From assembly GCF_000706645.1 (NCBI RefSeq), contig NZ_KL407337.1, positions 766,135-830,134 on the forward strand: a DNA stretch of 64,000 bases, read 5' to 3'. The stretch comes from Bartonella rochalimae ATCC BAA-1498. GTDB lineage: Bacteria > Pseudomonadota > Alphaproteobacteria > Rhizobiales > Rhizobiaceae. A program made the translations under genes and the position numbers. Positions 52,096 to 64,000 of the stretch are shown in pieces. The notes beneath the pieces were generated by a model. That model made no database searches, was not told where the DNA came from, and was given only the letters and a program-made list of their open reading frames with translations. Position 1 is the stretch's first letter, and each line of letters begins with the position of its first letter.

Positions 52096-54158
52096 TAGAA
52101 TGCTTGTCCTATACCGACATAAAAACCAACACGAGGATCACTTTTCTCTCGCTTAAAAGGAAAAGCTACATCAAACCGAAAAGGGCCAAAACTAGTCATA
52201 TAACGGCCTCCAATGCCCGCGCCCCATTTCATTTGTTGTGAAAAATTAAAATGCGTTTTTTCCCCTACAAAGCCGCCATCAATAAAACTCACAAATCCTA
52301 TTTTATTACTAAAGGAAAGGCGTAATTCAGCTGATCCTTCAATAAGAGAACGCCCACCAATAATAGTATCATTTTTTGTTTTGATACCAATATTACGATA
52401 AGCATATCCTCTAACAGATCCACCGCCACCAGCAAAAAAAAGTGTATCTGAAGGCAATTCAGCTATATTACCTCCAATAATTGTACCAAGCTTTACGCGT
52501 GTTGAAAAAATAAAATGCTCTTTTACATCAAACGCCCAATAAGACCGACCTTCTATTGTCATTTTTGTCACAAAATTATCAAAACGCATTTCATAAAGCG
52601 GTTCAAGAACTGCTTCACCATACAAACCCTTTGCCGCATTAACTGGATTATTACGACCATCATAAATCAAACCACTCAATAATCCAATTGTGGTGAAATG
52701 ACGGCTTCCAAAATAATCATCACGAGAATAACCATTAAAAGTAGCTACAGCAACTCGCCCTGATAACTGATCATTAAAAATATGCCTAATCCCCAACTGT
52801 CCTTTGAAAGCTTTTGTAGTATAATTATCTAAAACATCTTGTTCTCCTTTCAGTTCTGCTGCAAAATCAGTATCAGGAGTAATGATGCCAGGCTTAATAA
52901 ATGTCGCTCCCAAAAGATAATTAAAATTTTTCGGATGATAAGACTCTTCTTTTCTACTACCGATATCGCTTATTTTAGTTTCAATTTTAAGGTGCTCTGC
53001 ATGGCCAAAAATGTTATTGTGCATCCAATAAGCTTCAAGTCCTACGCCATCTAATGTTGAATAGCTACCACCAATACCAAAACGTCGTGGCTTACGTTCT
53101 TCTAAAACAAGTGTAAGTGGTAAATGACCATCAGAGCTAATTGTTTCAGCCTCACGCACAATCACTGCACGAAAAACGTCAAGTCGTGCAAGCCGTTTAT
53201 TTGCCTTAATCAACGCATCAGGATTATATTGTTGATTTGGTTTTAATCCCGTCATCCATGCAATATAAGCTGAATCTATACGTGGTTTTTGGCTCACATT
53301 ACGCACATTTAAAGAGCCGTAATAAGCCTTTTTCCCAGGATTAACTGTAATCTGCGCGTCAATAAAGCGTGCTGCATGATCAGCAACAACATCACGATTC
53401 ACAATATTGGCTTTAGCATAACCTTGTTGACGCCATCTTTCTATTAACCACCGTTCTGCTTTAAGAATAGTCTCAGATTTTGCAACAGCACCAACTTTAT
53501 AACCTAAATTTTCCACTGAAAGAATTTCACCTGTTTTATACCTTTCAAGAAAAAAAGCTTTATTGAAATTCGCAACATTAAAAACATATTGTGGTCCAGC
53601 ATCAATTGTAATGATAATATTCGAATGAGTTGGTAACTGAGACAAAGGGCTTAAATCAGAAACCTCCAAACCATTAATTTTAATACTGATGATACCACCA
53701 TAACGGCCATCAGCATAAAGGGCTGCAAGTATTGTCCGATAATTTGAACGGGCTTTAGCTAACAAACCAGATGAATTTGCTACTGTTTTACCTTGATCAG
53801 AAACAAGAGAAGATGCAGCTTTAGCTATTTTAATCCCTTCTTGTGGGGCCCCTGGTGGAGCAACCACTTCGACGGTATAAGATTTTTCTGTACTATTTAC
53901 TCCAGATGGAAAAGAAGCTGAGGTTTTTTTTCCAAATAAATGAAAACCAAAGAGCTCAAATGCGAAAACTGACCGTGTAAAAACAAAAATTAGGCATAAG
54001 GCTATCACTACGCTGTATGCGGTTATTGATTTCAAAGAAATTCTTGTCGGACACATTCCCAAATCAGATACTCTTAATAAATATTTTGATGTTTTTTTCT
54101 TATAAATAAAATCAACTAAAGAACGATAAACATTGTTTTCTATTATTAAGTTCTTCAC
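52095..54158 (-). CDS. tamA: Translocation and assembly module subunit TamA
   Basis: An Omp85-family outer-membrane barrel of 687 residues. After the export signal come POTRA repeats (about 95-350) and the 16-strand barrel with the VRGYAYRNIG motif (residues about 569-578) that marks the family, ending in the aromatic IGQAF. The GTG start at 54158 gives an unusual basic 34-residue extension ahead of the hydrophobic signal (about 43-66); an ATG at 54056 would place the signal close to the N-terminus. Neither start has a well-spaced ribosome site. TamB follows at once. Confidence 0.92.
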   Translation of the reverse strand: MKNLIIENNVYRSLVDFIYKKKTSKYLLRVSDLGMCPTRISLKSITAYSVVIALCLIFVFTRSVFAFELFGFHLFGKKTSASFPSGVNSTEKSYTVEVVAPPGAPQEGIKIAKAASSLVSDQGKTVANSSGLLAKARSNYRTILAALYADGRYGGIISIKINGLEVSDLSPLSQLPTHSNIIITIDAGPQYVFNVANFNKAFFLERYKTGEILSVENLGYKVGAVAKSETILKAERWLIERWRQQGYAKANIVNRDVVADHAARFIDAQITVNPGKKAYYGSLNVRNVSQKPRIDSAYIAWMTGLKPNQQYNPDALIKANKRLARLDVFRAVIVREAETISSDGHLPLTLVLEERKPRRFGIGGSYSTLDGVGLEAYWMHNNIFGHAEHLKIETKISDIGSRKEESYHPKNFNYLLGATFIKPGIITPDTDFAAELKGEQDVLDNYTTKAFKGQLGIRHIFNDQLSGRVAVATFNGYSRDDYFGSRHFTTIGLLSGLIYDGRNNPVNAAKGLYGEAVLEPLYEMRFDNFVTKMTIEGRSYWAFDVKEHFIFSTRVKLGTIIGGNIAELPSDTLFFAGGGGSVRGYAYRNIGIKTKNDTIIGGRSLIEGSAELRLSFSNKIGFVSFIDGGFVGEKTHFNFSQQMKWGAGIGGRYMTSFGPFRFDVAFPFKREKSDPRVGFYVGIGQAF

Positions 54159-54488
54159 CCTCTTTAATTACATTAAATCATACATTTTTTTTTAAATATG
54201 CGATTTCATATTTCTTTTCCGTTTTTTTCCATATTCACAGATTGTGAAGAACTGTGAGACAAAACTAAAATATTATATTTTTATGTTTTTAACACATTCA
54301 TTTAATCTCTTTTAAATACTTTATTGAGGCATATATTATTATAGTTAAATTTATACGAATGCCCCTCCATCACAGTGCTCTCAAATCCTGAATATATATC
54401 TTCATCAAAAAGCGTGTAGAGGCACTTCTTGATTTTTATACATAGATATGATTGTGTCTTTCAAATAAAAGAAGGGGGGAAATAAATA
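54159..54488. other. Divergent intergenic region of tamA and comM
   Basis: 330 AT-rich bases with no supported gene. GAAGGGGGGAAATAA directly before the comM ATG is a strong ribosome site. No hairpin with a T-run or repeat was found. Confidence 0.4.
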
Positions 54489-56021
54489 ATGGTCGCACAT
54501 GTTACAACGGTTGCTTTTCGTGGTCTAGAAGCAATTCCTGTTGATGTACAGGTTATGATTTCCTCCGGCAAAATAGGAATGGCTATTGTTGGATTAGCCG
54601 ATAAAGCAGTCGCAGAAAGTCGTGAACGAATACAAGCAGCTCTTCATGCCTGCGGGCTTTCTATGCCAAACAAACGAGTTACCGTTAATCTTGCACCAGC
54701 TGATTTGCCCAAAGAAGGTTCACATTATGACCTTCCCATTGCCTTAGGCTTAATGCTCGCTATGAATCTTCTTCCTTCCGATATAGCTCAAAAATATATC
54801 ATTTTAGGTGAATTATCACTTGATGGATCTATTAACTCTGTTAATGGTGTTTTACCAACTGCAATGACAGCATTATCGCTTGATAAAGGATTAATTTGCC
54901 CTCACAAATGCGGCCCAGAAGCAGCATGGGCAAACGCAGAAATGGATATTCTTGCCCCTGAAAATCTTCTTATGATAATCAACCATTTTAAAGGAACACA
55001 AATTCAAAAAAGACCACAACCACGTCAATATACCACATCAACCGAATTACCAGATCTCTGTGAGATTAAAGGACAACAATCTGCAAAACGAGCATTAGAA
55101 GTTTGTGCAGCAGGACGACATAATCTTCTATTTGTGGGTCCTCCTGGTGCAGGAAAATCTATGCTAGCCCAATGCTTACCTTCTATTTTACCACCTCTTG
55201 ATAGCCGCGAGCTTTTAGATGTTGCTCTTATTTCTTCTATTACAGGAGAAACAACACATAATACTATATCACACCATTGTCCCTTTCGTTCTCCACATCA
55301 TTCTGCCTCTATGGCTGCAATGATTGGTGGTGGCCTCAAAGGGCGGCCAGGAGAAGTATCGCTTGCTCATAATGGTGTTTTATTTCTAGATGAATTTCCT
55401 GAATTTTCTCCTCAAGTTCTTGATTCTCTTCGTCAACCTTTAGAGAGCGGAGAATGCATTATTGCCCGTGCAAATCACCATATAAGCTATCCCGCTCGTA
55501 TTCAACTCATCGCTGCAATGAACCCCTGTCGATGCGGTATGGCTGGTGAAAAAGGTCATGTTTGTTCCAAAGGTATACGGTGCCAAATTGATTATCAATC
55601 CCGTATTTCTGGTCCTTTACTTGATCGCATTGATTTACGTATCGAAGTCCCTGCTTTAACAGCAATGGATCTCATGCAACAAAAACAGTCAGAAAAAAGC
55701 TCTAATGTCGCAAAACGCGTTGCACAAGCGCGTTCTATTCAAGCTAAGCGTTTTGCAGCACTGGATCTTCCCCACATCCGAACCAATAGCGACTGTCCTG
55801 CAAAAATCATTGAACAAATTGCTATTCCCGATCAAAATGCCGCTACATTACTCCGTGATGTTAGCGAAAAGATGCACCTTTCCGCACGTGCTTATCATCG
55901 TATTCTCAAAGTCGCACGCACTATTGCTGATCTTGATCAAGCACAGCATCTTGCACGCCATCACCTTGCAGAAGCTATTTCCTATCGGTTAAACAACGAA
56001 AGACTTGTAACTATCACTTAA
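54489..56021 (+). CDS. comM: YifB/ComM-family Mg-chelatase-like AAA+ ATPase
   Basis: A 510-residue AAA+ protein. ComM is a helicase that helps branch migration during natural transformation, though it is kept in many non-competent bacteria. An N-terminal Lon-type fold (1-165) contains RERIQAALHACGL and NLAPADLPKEGSHYDLPIA. The ATPase core has Walker A GPPGAGKS (217-224), Walker B VLFLDEFPEF and the zinc-finger-like NPCRCG ... CS/CQ stretch near 350-370. The C-terminal lid has SARAYHRILKVARTIADLD. The ATG is preceded by a strong GGGGG ribosome site. Convergent with the binding protein gene, ten bases apart. Confidence 0.93.
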   Translation: MVAHVTTVAFRGLEAIPVDVQVMISSGKIGMAIVGLADKAVAESRERIQAALHACGLSMPNKRVTVNLAPADLPKEGSHYDLPIALGLMLAMNLLPSDIAQKYIILGELSLDGSINSVNGVLPTAMTALSLDKGLICPHKCGPEAAWANAEMDILAPENLLMIINHFKGTQIQKRPQPRQYTTSTELPDLCEIKGQQSAKRALEVCAAGRHNLLFVGPPGAGKSMLAQCLPSILPPLDSRELLDVALISSITGETTHNTISHHCPFRSPHHSASMAAMIGGGLKGRPGEVSLAHNGVLFLDEFPEFSPQVLDSLRQPLESGECIIARANHHISYPARIQLIAAMNPCRCGMAGEKGHVCSKGIRCQIDYQSRISGPLLDRIDLRIEVPALTAMDLMQQKQSEKSSNVAKRVAQARSIQAKRFAALDLPHIRTNSDCPAKIIEQIAIPDQNAATLLRDVSEKMHLSARAYHRILKVARTIADLDQAQHLARHHLAEAISYRLNNERLVTIT

Positions 56022-56032
56022 TGAGTTTTAAA

Positions 56033-56896
56033 TTAATAAAAACTAATTGGAAAATAACGTAAATAAAGCTCTGTCAGCTTACCATCACGCTCTAAAGATT
56101 TTAGAGCATAATTTAGAATATCAACTAAATGTGCATTCTTTTTTGCAACAGCGATTCGCATTCCTGCTCCTAAAAATTGTGGAGCTATATAAGCTCCTCC
56201 AACAAAATGACAACAATCCATTGATTGCGGATCATTTACCCATAAGGACAAAGCCAATCCGTCATCAAAAATAAGATCAATTTCATGATCCTGTAATGCT
56301 TTATAGAGCATTTTTCTATTATCAAACCCATGCCATTCAGCTTGAGGAAAATAACTATGAAACAGTTTTTCATATGCACTATTAATTAAAAATCCACTCT
56401 TTAAATACTCAAGTTTATTGCTTATCAGTTCATTAAGATTCAAAGATTTATCCGATACAAAACGCGCAGGAAAACGCAAATAAGTTCCGGTAAAAGCAAG
56501 ATATTGATGCATTTCCGTTGTTTCTTCTAAACCAGCAATCATTGCTTCTGCTTCATCGCTATTGAGATGATTTACCAATTCTTCCCGAGGCACAACTTCT
56601 ACTTCACATAATTTTTCAAGTGTTAGTTTTACGCAAATGGCACGTAATAAATCAGCATTATAGCCTGCAAGATGACCTGTTTTATCAAGAAAGTTAAAAG
56701 GAGGAAAATCAAACGTTGTAACAAAACGTAAACGCTTTATATTCGCTATATCAGGCTGTATCAAATGTTCGTGCGCATTAAAAAAAGAAGGAAGCCTGCC
56801 TCCCATCCCAACCTTTACAAAAGATGAAAAAAAAAGGACCGACGCTATAAATAAAATTCCAATAAAAGAATTTAATATATTGATGAATATATTCAT
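56033..56896 (-). CDS. ABC-type amino-acid-binding protein (family 3)
   Basis: A 287-residue exported solute-binding protein. The hydrophobic signal spans about 8-28. The binding domain opens with FVTTFDFPPFNFLDKTGHLAGYNADLLRAI, the family-3 signature, and includes DLIFDDGLALSLWV and the closing DGKLTELYLRYFP. No Cys lipobox is present, so it should be soluble in the periplasm. No permease or ATPase gene is next to it, so it is an orphan binding protein here. The ligand is probably a polar amino acid, but that is inference. Confidence 0.85.
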   Translation of the reverse strand: MNIFINILNSFIGILFIASVLFFSSFVKVGMGGRLPSFFNAHEHLIQPDIANIKRLRFVTTFDFPPFNFLDKTGHLAGYNADLLRAICVKLTLEKLCEVEVVPREELVNHLNSDEAEAMIAGLEETTEMHQYLAFTGTYLRFPARFVSDKSLNLNELISNKLEYLKSGFLINSAYEKLFHSYFPQAEWHGFDNRKMLYKALQDHEIDLIFDDGLALSLWVNDPQSMDCCHFVGGAYIAPQFLGAGMRIAVAKKNAHLVDILNYALKSLERDGKLTELYLRYFPISFY

Positions 56897-60018
<3,122 letters not shown>

Positions 60019-60139
60019 AAGCGCTTTTTTATCTTAAGCTGTATATAAACATTATGATTTTATCCGTTGTTTTTTCGTATTTGAGCATTTTTTTCACATG
60101 TCGTTTACGATAAAAGAAAAATAAGAAAGGTCATGTATT

Positions 60140-60922
60140 ATGGCGGCGGAAACAGAACGCGTAGGAATTGAAGGAGGTATGGAACATTTTTTTGGTTTCA
60201 AAAAAGTTGATGAAATGCAAAAACAATCTATGGTTGATAATGTATTTCATTCTGTTGCTGAAAACTACGACAAAATGAATGATATCTTATCTCTTGGACT
60301 TCATCGTATATGGAAAAATTCTATAGTGGCGTGGCTATCTCCCCCTGCTATTTCTAACTGGAAAGCTCTTGATGTAGCCGGTGGTACTGGCGACATTGCT
60401 TTTCGTATTCTCAACGCCTCACGCAAAAAAGCTCATGTTACAGTCCTTGATATTAATGACTCAATGCTAAACGTTGGTAAAAAACGTGCACAAAAAAATA
60501 ATCTTGCCTCTCTTATTGACTTTATTGAAGCCAATGCAGAACTTTTGCCTTTTGAAGATCAAAGTTTTGATGCTTATACTATTGCCTTTGGAATTCGTAA
60601 TGTACCACATATTGATAAAGCTCTTAAAGAAGCTTTTCGTGTTTTAAAACCAGGTGGACGTTTTTTGTGCTTAGAATTTTCAAATGTTGAAATGCCTCTA
60701 CTTGATAAAATTTATGACCTTTGGTCTTTCCATGCTATTCCCAAACTAGGTCAATTCATTGCAGGTGATCATGATGCATATCATTATTTGATTGAATCGA
60801 TTCGTAAATTTCCTAAACAAAATGACTTTGCCCATATCATCAAAAGTGCAGGCTTTTCCTCGGTATCATATCGCACTCTTACAGGTGCTATTGCAACATT
60901 ATATTCAGGTTGGAAAATTTAA
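60140..60922 (+). CDS. ubiE: Ubiquinone/menaquinone methyltransferase UbiE
   Basis: A SAM-dependent C-methyltransferase in the ubiquinone pathway. 260 residues from ATG 60140, with AAAGG nine bases ahead. The first ~35 residues include an inner Met (60179) directly after a GGAGGT, but that motif touches the ATG and cannot serve it. The [14 protein letters not shown] (36-49) opening, SAM motif [12 protein letters not shown] (78-89), and the [13 protein letters not shown] and [11 protein letters not shown] blocks are all UbiE-like. ubiB starts three bases after its stop, so the two are coupled, the common Rhizobiales order. Confidence 0.95.
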   Translation: MAAETERVGIEGGMEHFFGFKKVDEMQKQSMVDNVFHSVAENYDKMNDILSLGLHRIWKNSIVAWLSPPAISNWKALDVAGGTGDIAFRILNASRKKAHVTVLDINDSMLNVGKKRAQKNNLASLIDFIEANAELLPFEDQSFDAYTIAFGIRNVPHIDKALKEAFRVLKPGGRFLCLEFSNVEMPLLDKIYDLWSFHAIPKLGQFIAGDHDAYHYLIESIRKFPKQNDFAHIIKSAGFSSVSYRTLTGAIATLYSGWKI

Positions 60923-60925
60923 AAA

Positions 60926-62512
60926 ATGGTACAAATTTCTACCTATTTTCAACTTTTACGTGCATTATTTGTTTTTACGCGAGAAGGTGTTATTAGCGCT
61001 CTCCCTTGTGATGGCCTTCAAGGATTTCCAGCAGTATATCACCGTATAGCGAGCGTATTAGCACGACGTAAAACGAAAAAAAAACATCGATCTGAAAATA
61101 TATCACATGCTATCAATAAACTCGGCCCATCTTACGTCAAACTTGGTCAATTTCTTGCTACTCGGCCAGATATTGTTGGGCGCGATATTGCAGCAGACTT
61201 AGCTCAACTCCAAGATCGTGTTCAAACTTTTCCTTGTGCCGATGCAATTATTCAAATTGAAAACTCTCTCGGCCAATCTATTAATGATTTATTCACAGAT
61301 TTTCACCCGCCTATTGCAGCAGCTTCTATTGCCCAAGTTCACCCAGCTGAATACTATGATAAAACAGGCAACAAAAAAAAATGCGCCGTTAAAGTTATCC
61401 GTCCTAATATTAGAAATCGTTTTGCAAAAGACCTTAAAGGTTTTTATCTCATTGCCCATTTACAAGAACGTTATATACCTGCCTCTCGACGTTTACGTCC
61501 CGTTCGTGTTGTTGATACTTTGGCACAAACAACGCAAATTGAAATGGATTTGCGCTTAGAAGCAGCTGCTATATCAGAAATGGCTGAAAATACTCAACAT
61601 GATGCAGGTTTTCGGGTACCCAAAATTGATTGGGAACGAACGGGGCGGAATGTTTTAACAATGGAATGGATTGATGGCATAAAAATGTCTGATATTCCAG
61701 AACTTAAAAAAGCTGGTTTTGATTTAAAAGCTTTAGCCATTACACTCATTCAATCTTTTCTCCGTCATACTTTACGTGATGGCTTTTTTCATGCTGATAT
61801 GCATCCTGGTAATTTATTTGTTGATCCACAAGGATGTATTGTTGCGGTTGATTTAGGAATCACAGGACGGCTTGGAAAAAAAGAAAAGCATTTTCTTGCT
61901 GAAATTCTTTACGGTTTTATTACTCGCGATTATCATCGTGTAGCATACGCTCATTTTGAAGCAGGTTATGTCCCATCACATCATAATATTGAGAGTTTTG
62001 CTCAAGCCAACCGAGCTATTGGTGAACCTATTCATGGACAATCCGCACAAAGTATTTCTATGGCCAAATTGCTTACACTCTTATTTGAAGTTACTGAACT
62101 ATTTGATATGAAAACGCGGCCTGAACTCTTATTACTGCAAAAAACCATGGTGGTTGTTGAAGGAGTAGCACGCTCATTAGATCAAGATTTTAACATGTGG
62201 AAAGCCTCTGAACCAATTGTCAAAGAATGGATTAGCAAAAACTTAGGACCGATCGGACTTGTAAAAGATATGAGTGAAGGAACACAAGCATTGCTTTCAC
62301 TTGTACGTCAAACTCCACAATTGATACAAAATTTCCAACAGATAGAAGAAGGGTTAAGTAAAATGACAAAGACAGGACTTTATCTTTCTCCTGCTACGCT
62401 TAAACAACTTGCTTTTGAACAAAGCCGCAATAACCGTTATGGTCGCTATAGCTTATTCATTATTGCTTTTTGTTTGCTTTTTATAACTTTTTTTCTTTTT
62501 CCTTCTTTCTAA
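60926..62512 (+). CDS. ubiB: Atypical kinase UbiB/ABC1 family
   Basis: Needed for ubiquinone synthesis; UbiB-type proteins have ATPase activity and are thought to help extract lipid-like intermediates. 528 residues. The KxGQ motif is seen as LGPSYVKLGQFLATRPD (near 69-85), the Ala-rich nucleotide loop as AAASIAQVHPAEY, and the catalytic stretch as HADMHPGNLFV plus VDLGITGRL. The C-terminus has a hydrophobic span (about 509-526) that would anchor it to the membrane. The gene is three bases after ubiE. Confidence 0.94.
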   Translation: MVQISTYFQLLRALFVFTREGVISALPCDGLQGFPAVYHRIASVLARRKTKKKHRSENISHAINKLGPSYVKLGQFLATRPDIVGRDIAADLAQLQDRVQTFPCADAIIQIENSLGQSINDLFTDFHPPIAAASIAQVHPAEYYDKTGNKKKCAVKVIRPNIRNRFAKDLKGFYLIAHLQERYIPASRRLRPVRVVDTLAQTTQIEMDLRLEAAAISEMAENTQHDAGFRVPKIDWERTGRNVLTMEWIDGIKMSDIPELKKAGFDLKALAITLIQSFLRHTLRDGFFHADMHPGNLFVDPQGCIVAVDLGITGRLGKKEKHFLAEILYGFITRDYHRVAYAHFEAGYVPSHHNIESFAQANRAIGEPIHGQSAQSISMAKLLTLLFEVTELFDMKTRPELLLLQKTMVVVEGVARSLDQDFNMWKASEPIVKEWISKNLGPIGLVKDMSEGTQALLSLVRQTPQLIQNFQQIEEGLSKMTKTGLYLSPATLKQLAFEQSRNNRYGRYSLFIIAFCLLFITFFLFPSF

Positions 62513-62592
62513 CTTACGCAATATATTAAAATATTAAAGGAGACACAATTAATGAAACTATTTCTATCATTTTAATATTTCGGAGATATATT

Positions 62593-63993
62593 ATGGCGAA
62601 TATTACCCTTCGAAATGTATCACTTGAGATTCAAGAATTTCTGCGTGTACGCGCTGCGCAAAATGGTATTTCTATAGAAGAAGAAACTCTTCACATATTA
62701 AATAATCTCGCAAAAACATCCATTATATCACAACAAAAAGTAAGCACTGTTGAACAACAATCATTAAAATCAAAATCAATTCTTCTTATTATTGGTGGCA
62801 GTATTGCAGCCTATAAAGCACTTGATTTAATTCGCCGTTTGCGAGAACGTGGAGCCCATTTAAACATTATTATGACAAAAGCAGCTCAAAAATTTATTAC
62901 CTCTCTAGCTGCTGAAGTTCTCAATGGTGGTCATGTATATAACGATTTATTTTCACGTGAAGAAGAACAAGATGTTGCTCATATCCGATTAGCGCGTCAG
63001 GCTGATTTAATTATTGTAGCTCCAGCCACTGCAAATCGTATTGCAAAAATAGCCACTGGAATAGCGGATGATTTAGCTAATTGCGCCATCTTAGCAGCAC
63101 ATTGTCCACTTTTAATTGCTCCTGCAATGAATCCAGCTATGTGGACACACCCAGCGACTATTCGTAACATTGCAAAATTGTGTGCAGATGGAGTCCACAT
63201 GGTAGGACCAGAAGTAGGCGAAATGGCTGAACAAAACGAAAGAGGTTGTGGACGTATGAGTGAGCCTCTAACCATTGTAGCTTCAACAGAAGCACTTTTG
63301 GGTGCACAAAAAAAATCACTTTGTGGTCGTCACTTTATTGTAACTTCTGGACCTACTCATGAACCAATTGACCCAGTGCGTTATCTAGCTAATAGCTCAT
63401 CAGGTAAACAAGGACATGCCATTGCAATAGCCTTAGCTAACTTAGGTGCAACTGTGACACTTATTTGTGGTCCTGTTGATCTTATGGATCCAGGAGGAGT
63501 AAAAACTATTCATGTGAAAACAGCTTGCCAAATGTTACAAGCCGTACAAGAATCACTCCCCGCTGATGGTGCTATTTTTGTTGCTGCTGTTTGTGATTGG
63601 CGCAGTCAAACACAATCTTTGCAGAAAATAAAAAAGGAATCCAATCAAACACCATTTTCTTTGCACATGGTTGAAAATCCTGACATTTTAGCTACAATCG
63701 GTCATGCTCCAAATCGTCCTCCACTTGTGATTGGCTTTGCTGCTGAAACGTGCAATATCATTGCTAATGCACAAAAAAAATGTATTCAAAAAGGAGCAGA
63801 CTTCATTCTTGCTAATAATGTTTCTTTTAACGCAGATGGTAAAAACGTCATGGGTTCTGATACAAATGAAATTTTTTTCGTAAGCAAAAACAATATCGAA
63901 CATTGGCCACGTATGAGTAAACAAAAAGTAGCTGAAAAATTGGTAAATATTATTGTATCATTTTTTTCTTCTCTTGCTACCACTCATGAATAA
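62593..63993 (+). CDS. coaBC: CoaBC with N-terminal RHH/FitA-like extension
   Basis: Bifunctional phosphopantothenate-cysteine ligase and phosphopantothenoylcysteine decarboxylase of CoA synthesis. The CoaC half begins near residue 60 (ILLIIGGSIAAYKALDLIRRL), with catalytic His in DVAHIRLA, PAMN and the GCGRM cysteine. The CoaB half starts near 250 with VTSGPTHEPIDPVRYLAN and has KIKK near 345. Ahead of this lie 55 residues reading MANITLRNVSLEIQEFLRVR, a ribbon-helix-helix-like sequence typical of FitA/VapB antitoxins. The start is supported by GGAG seven bases ahead and there is no stop between the parts. The start ATG at 62593 is thus probably genuine, and the fusion is real in this sequence. 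Confidence 0.93.
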   Translation: MANITLRNVSLEIQEFLRVRAAQNGISIEEETLHILNNLAKTSIISQQKVSTVEQQSLKSKSILLIIGGSIAAYKALDLIRRLRERGAHLNIIMTKAAQKFITSLAAEVLNGGHVYNDLFSREEEQDVAHIRLARQADLIIVAPATANRIAKIATGIADDLANCAILAAHCPLLIAPAMNPAMWTHPATIRNIAKLCADGVHMVGPEVGEMAEQNERGCGRMSEPLTIVASTEALLGAQKKSLCGRHFIVTSGPTHEPIDPVRYLANSSSGKQGHAIAIALANLGATVTLICGPVDLMDPGGVKTIHVKTACQMLQAVQESLPADGAIFVAAVCDWRSQTQSLQKIKKESNQTPFSLHMVENPDILATIGHAPNRPPLVIGFAAETCNIIANAQKKCIQKGADFILANNVSFNADGKNVMGSDTNEIFFVSKNNIEHWPRMSKQKVAEKLVNIIVSFFSSLATTHE

Positions 63994-64000
63994 CGAATAG

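Noticed and set aside
60171-60181. Inner GGAGGT-ATG as the ubiE start
   Set aside because: The ribosome-site-like motif touches the ATG with no spacing, and the upstream ATG at 60140 has a properly spaced AAAGG.

Overview
The window is AT-rich alphaproteobacterial DNA. Gene content and order point to Bartonella (Rhizobiales). Three things support this: a virB2-virB11 type IV secretion (T4SS) cluster whose VirB5 has the size and layout of the Bartonella 17-kDa antigen; a BID-domain effector remnant beside it; and a ChvI/ChvG-type two-component pair of the kind called BatR/BatS in Bartonella. The species cannot be fixed from the sequence alone. No rRNA, tRNA, CRISPR array, insertion sequence or prophage was recognised.

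Layout. 0.3-5.4 kb: an unrecognised gene, icd with a strong terminator, an MFS transporter and tgt. 5.8-10.2 kb: a minus-strand run gyrA-coaD-ppiase-ppiase. 10.5-16.2 kb: ssb, uvrA, glnB-glnA. 16.4-27.4 kb: the accessory region. It holds a membrane-anchored nuclease-fold protein that has lost its catalytic residues, then virB2-3-4-5-(decayed virB5 copy)-6-7-8-9-10, a virB11 cut off before its ATPase domain, a heavily stopped unknown reading frame, and a BID-domain fragment. There is no virD4. 27.6-32.9 kb: EamA transporter, argB, dnaJ, dnaK. 33.6-37.2 kb: periplasmic copper chaperone and batR-batS. 37.6-45.4 kb: grpE, hrcA, rdgB-hemW, dapE, a YgjP-like metallopeptidase, an alpha/beta hydrolase, and infC with an ATT start. 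45.6-56.9 kb: an MsbA-like ABC exporter, tamB-tamA, comM, and an amino-acid-type binding protein. 57.6-64 kb: gyrB, ubiE-ubiB, and coaBC carrying an N-terminal ribbon-helix-helix-like extension.

How it fits together. Most of the window is housekeeping: both gyrase subunits, the Hsp70 team with its HrcA repressor, PII/glutamine synthetase, ubiquinone steps, CoA steps and TAM outer-membrane assembly. The notable part is the virB block. It looks like a once complete host-interaction secretion locus that kept its core-complex genes but lost its VirB11 ATPase, has no adjacent coupling protein, and carries only effector scraps. In Bartonella, BatR/BatS is known to control virB expression, and that pair lies about 17 kb away. 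If the genome holds a second intact virB/virD4 locus, this copy may be decaying or may supply surface components only. Secondary points of interest are a Tgt lacking most zinc ligands with no queA beside it, a natural alanine at the GyrA quinolone hotspot, a large palindrome upstream of virB2, and a palindrome-containing motif shared by the regions upstream of glnB and batR.
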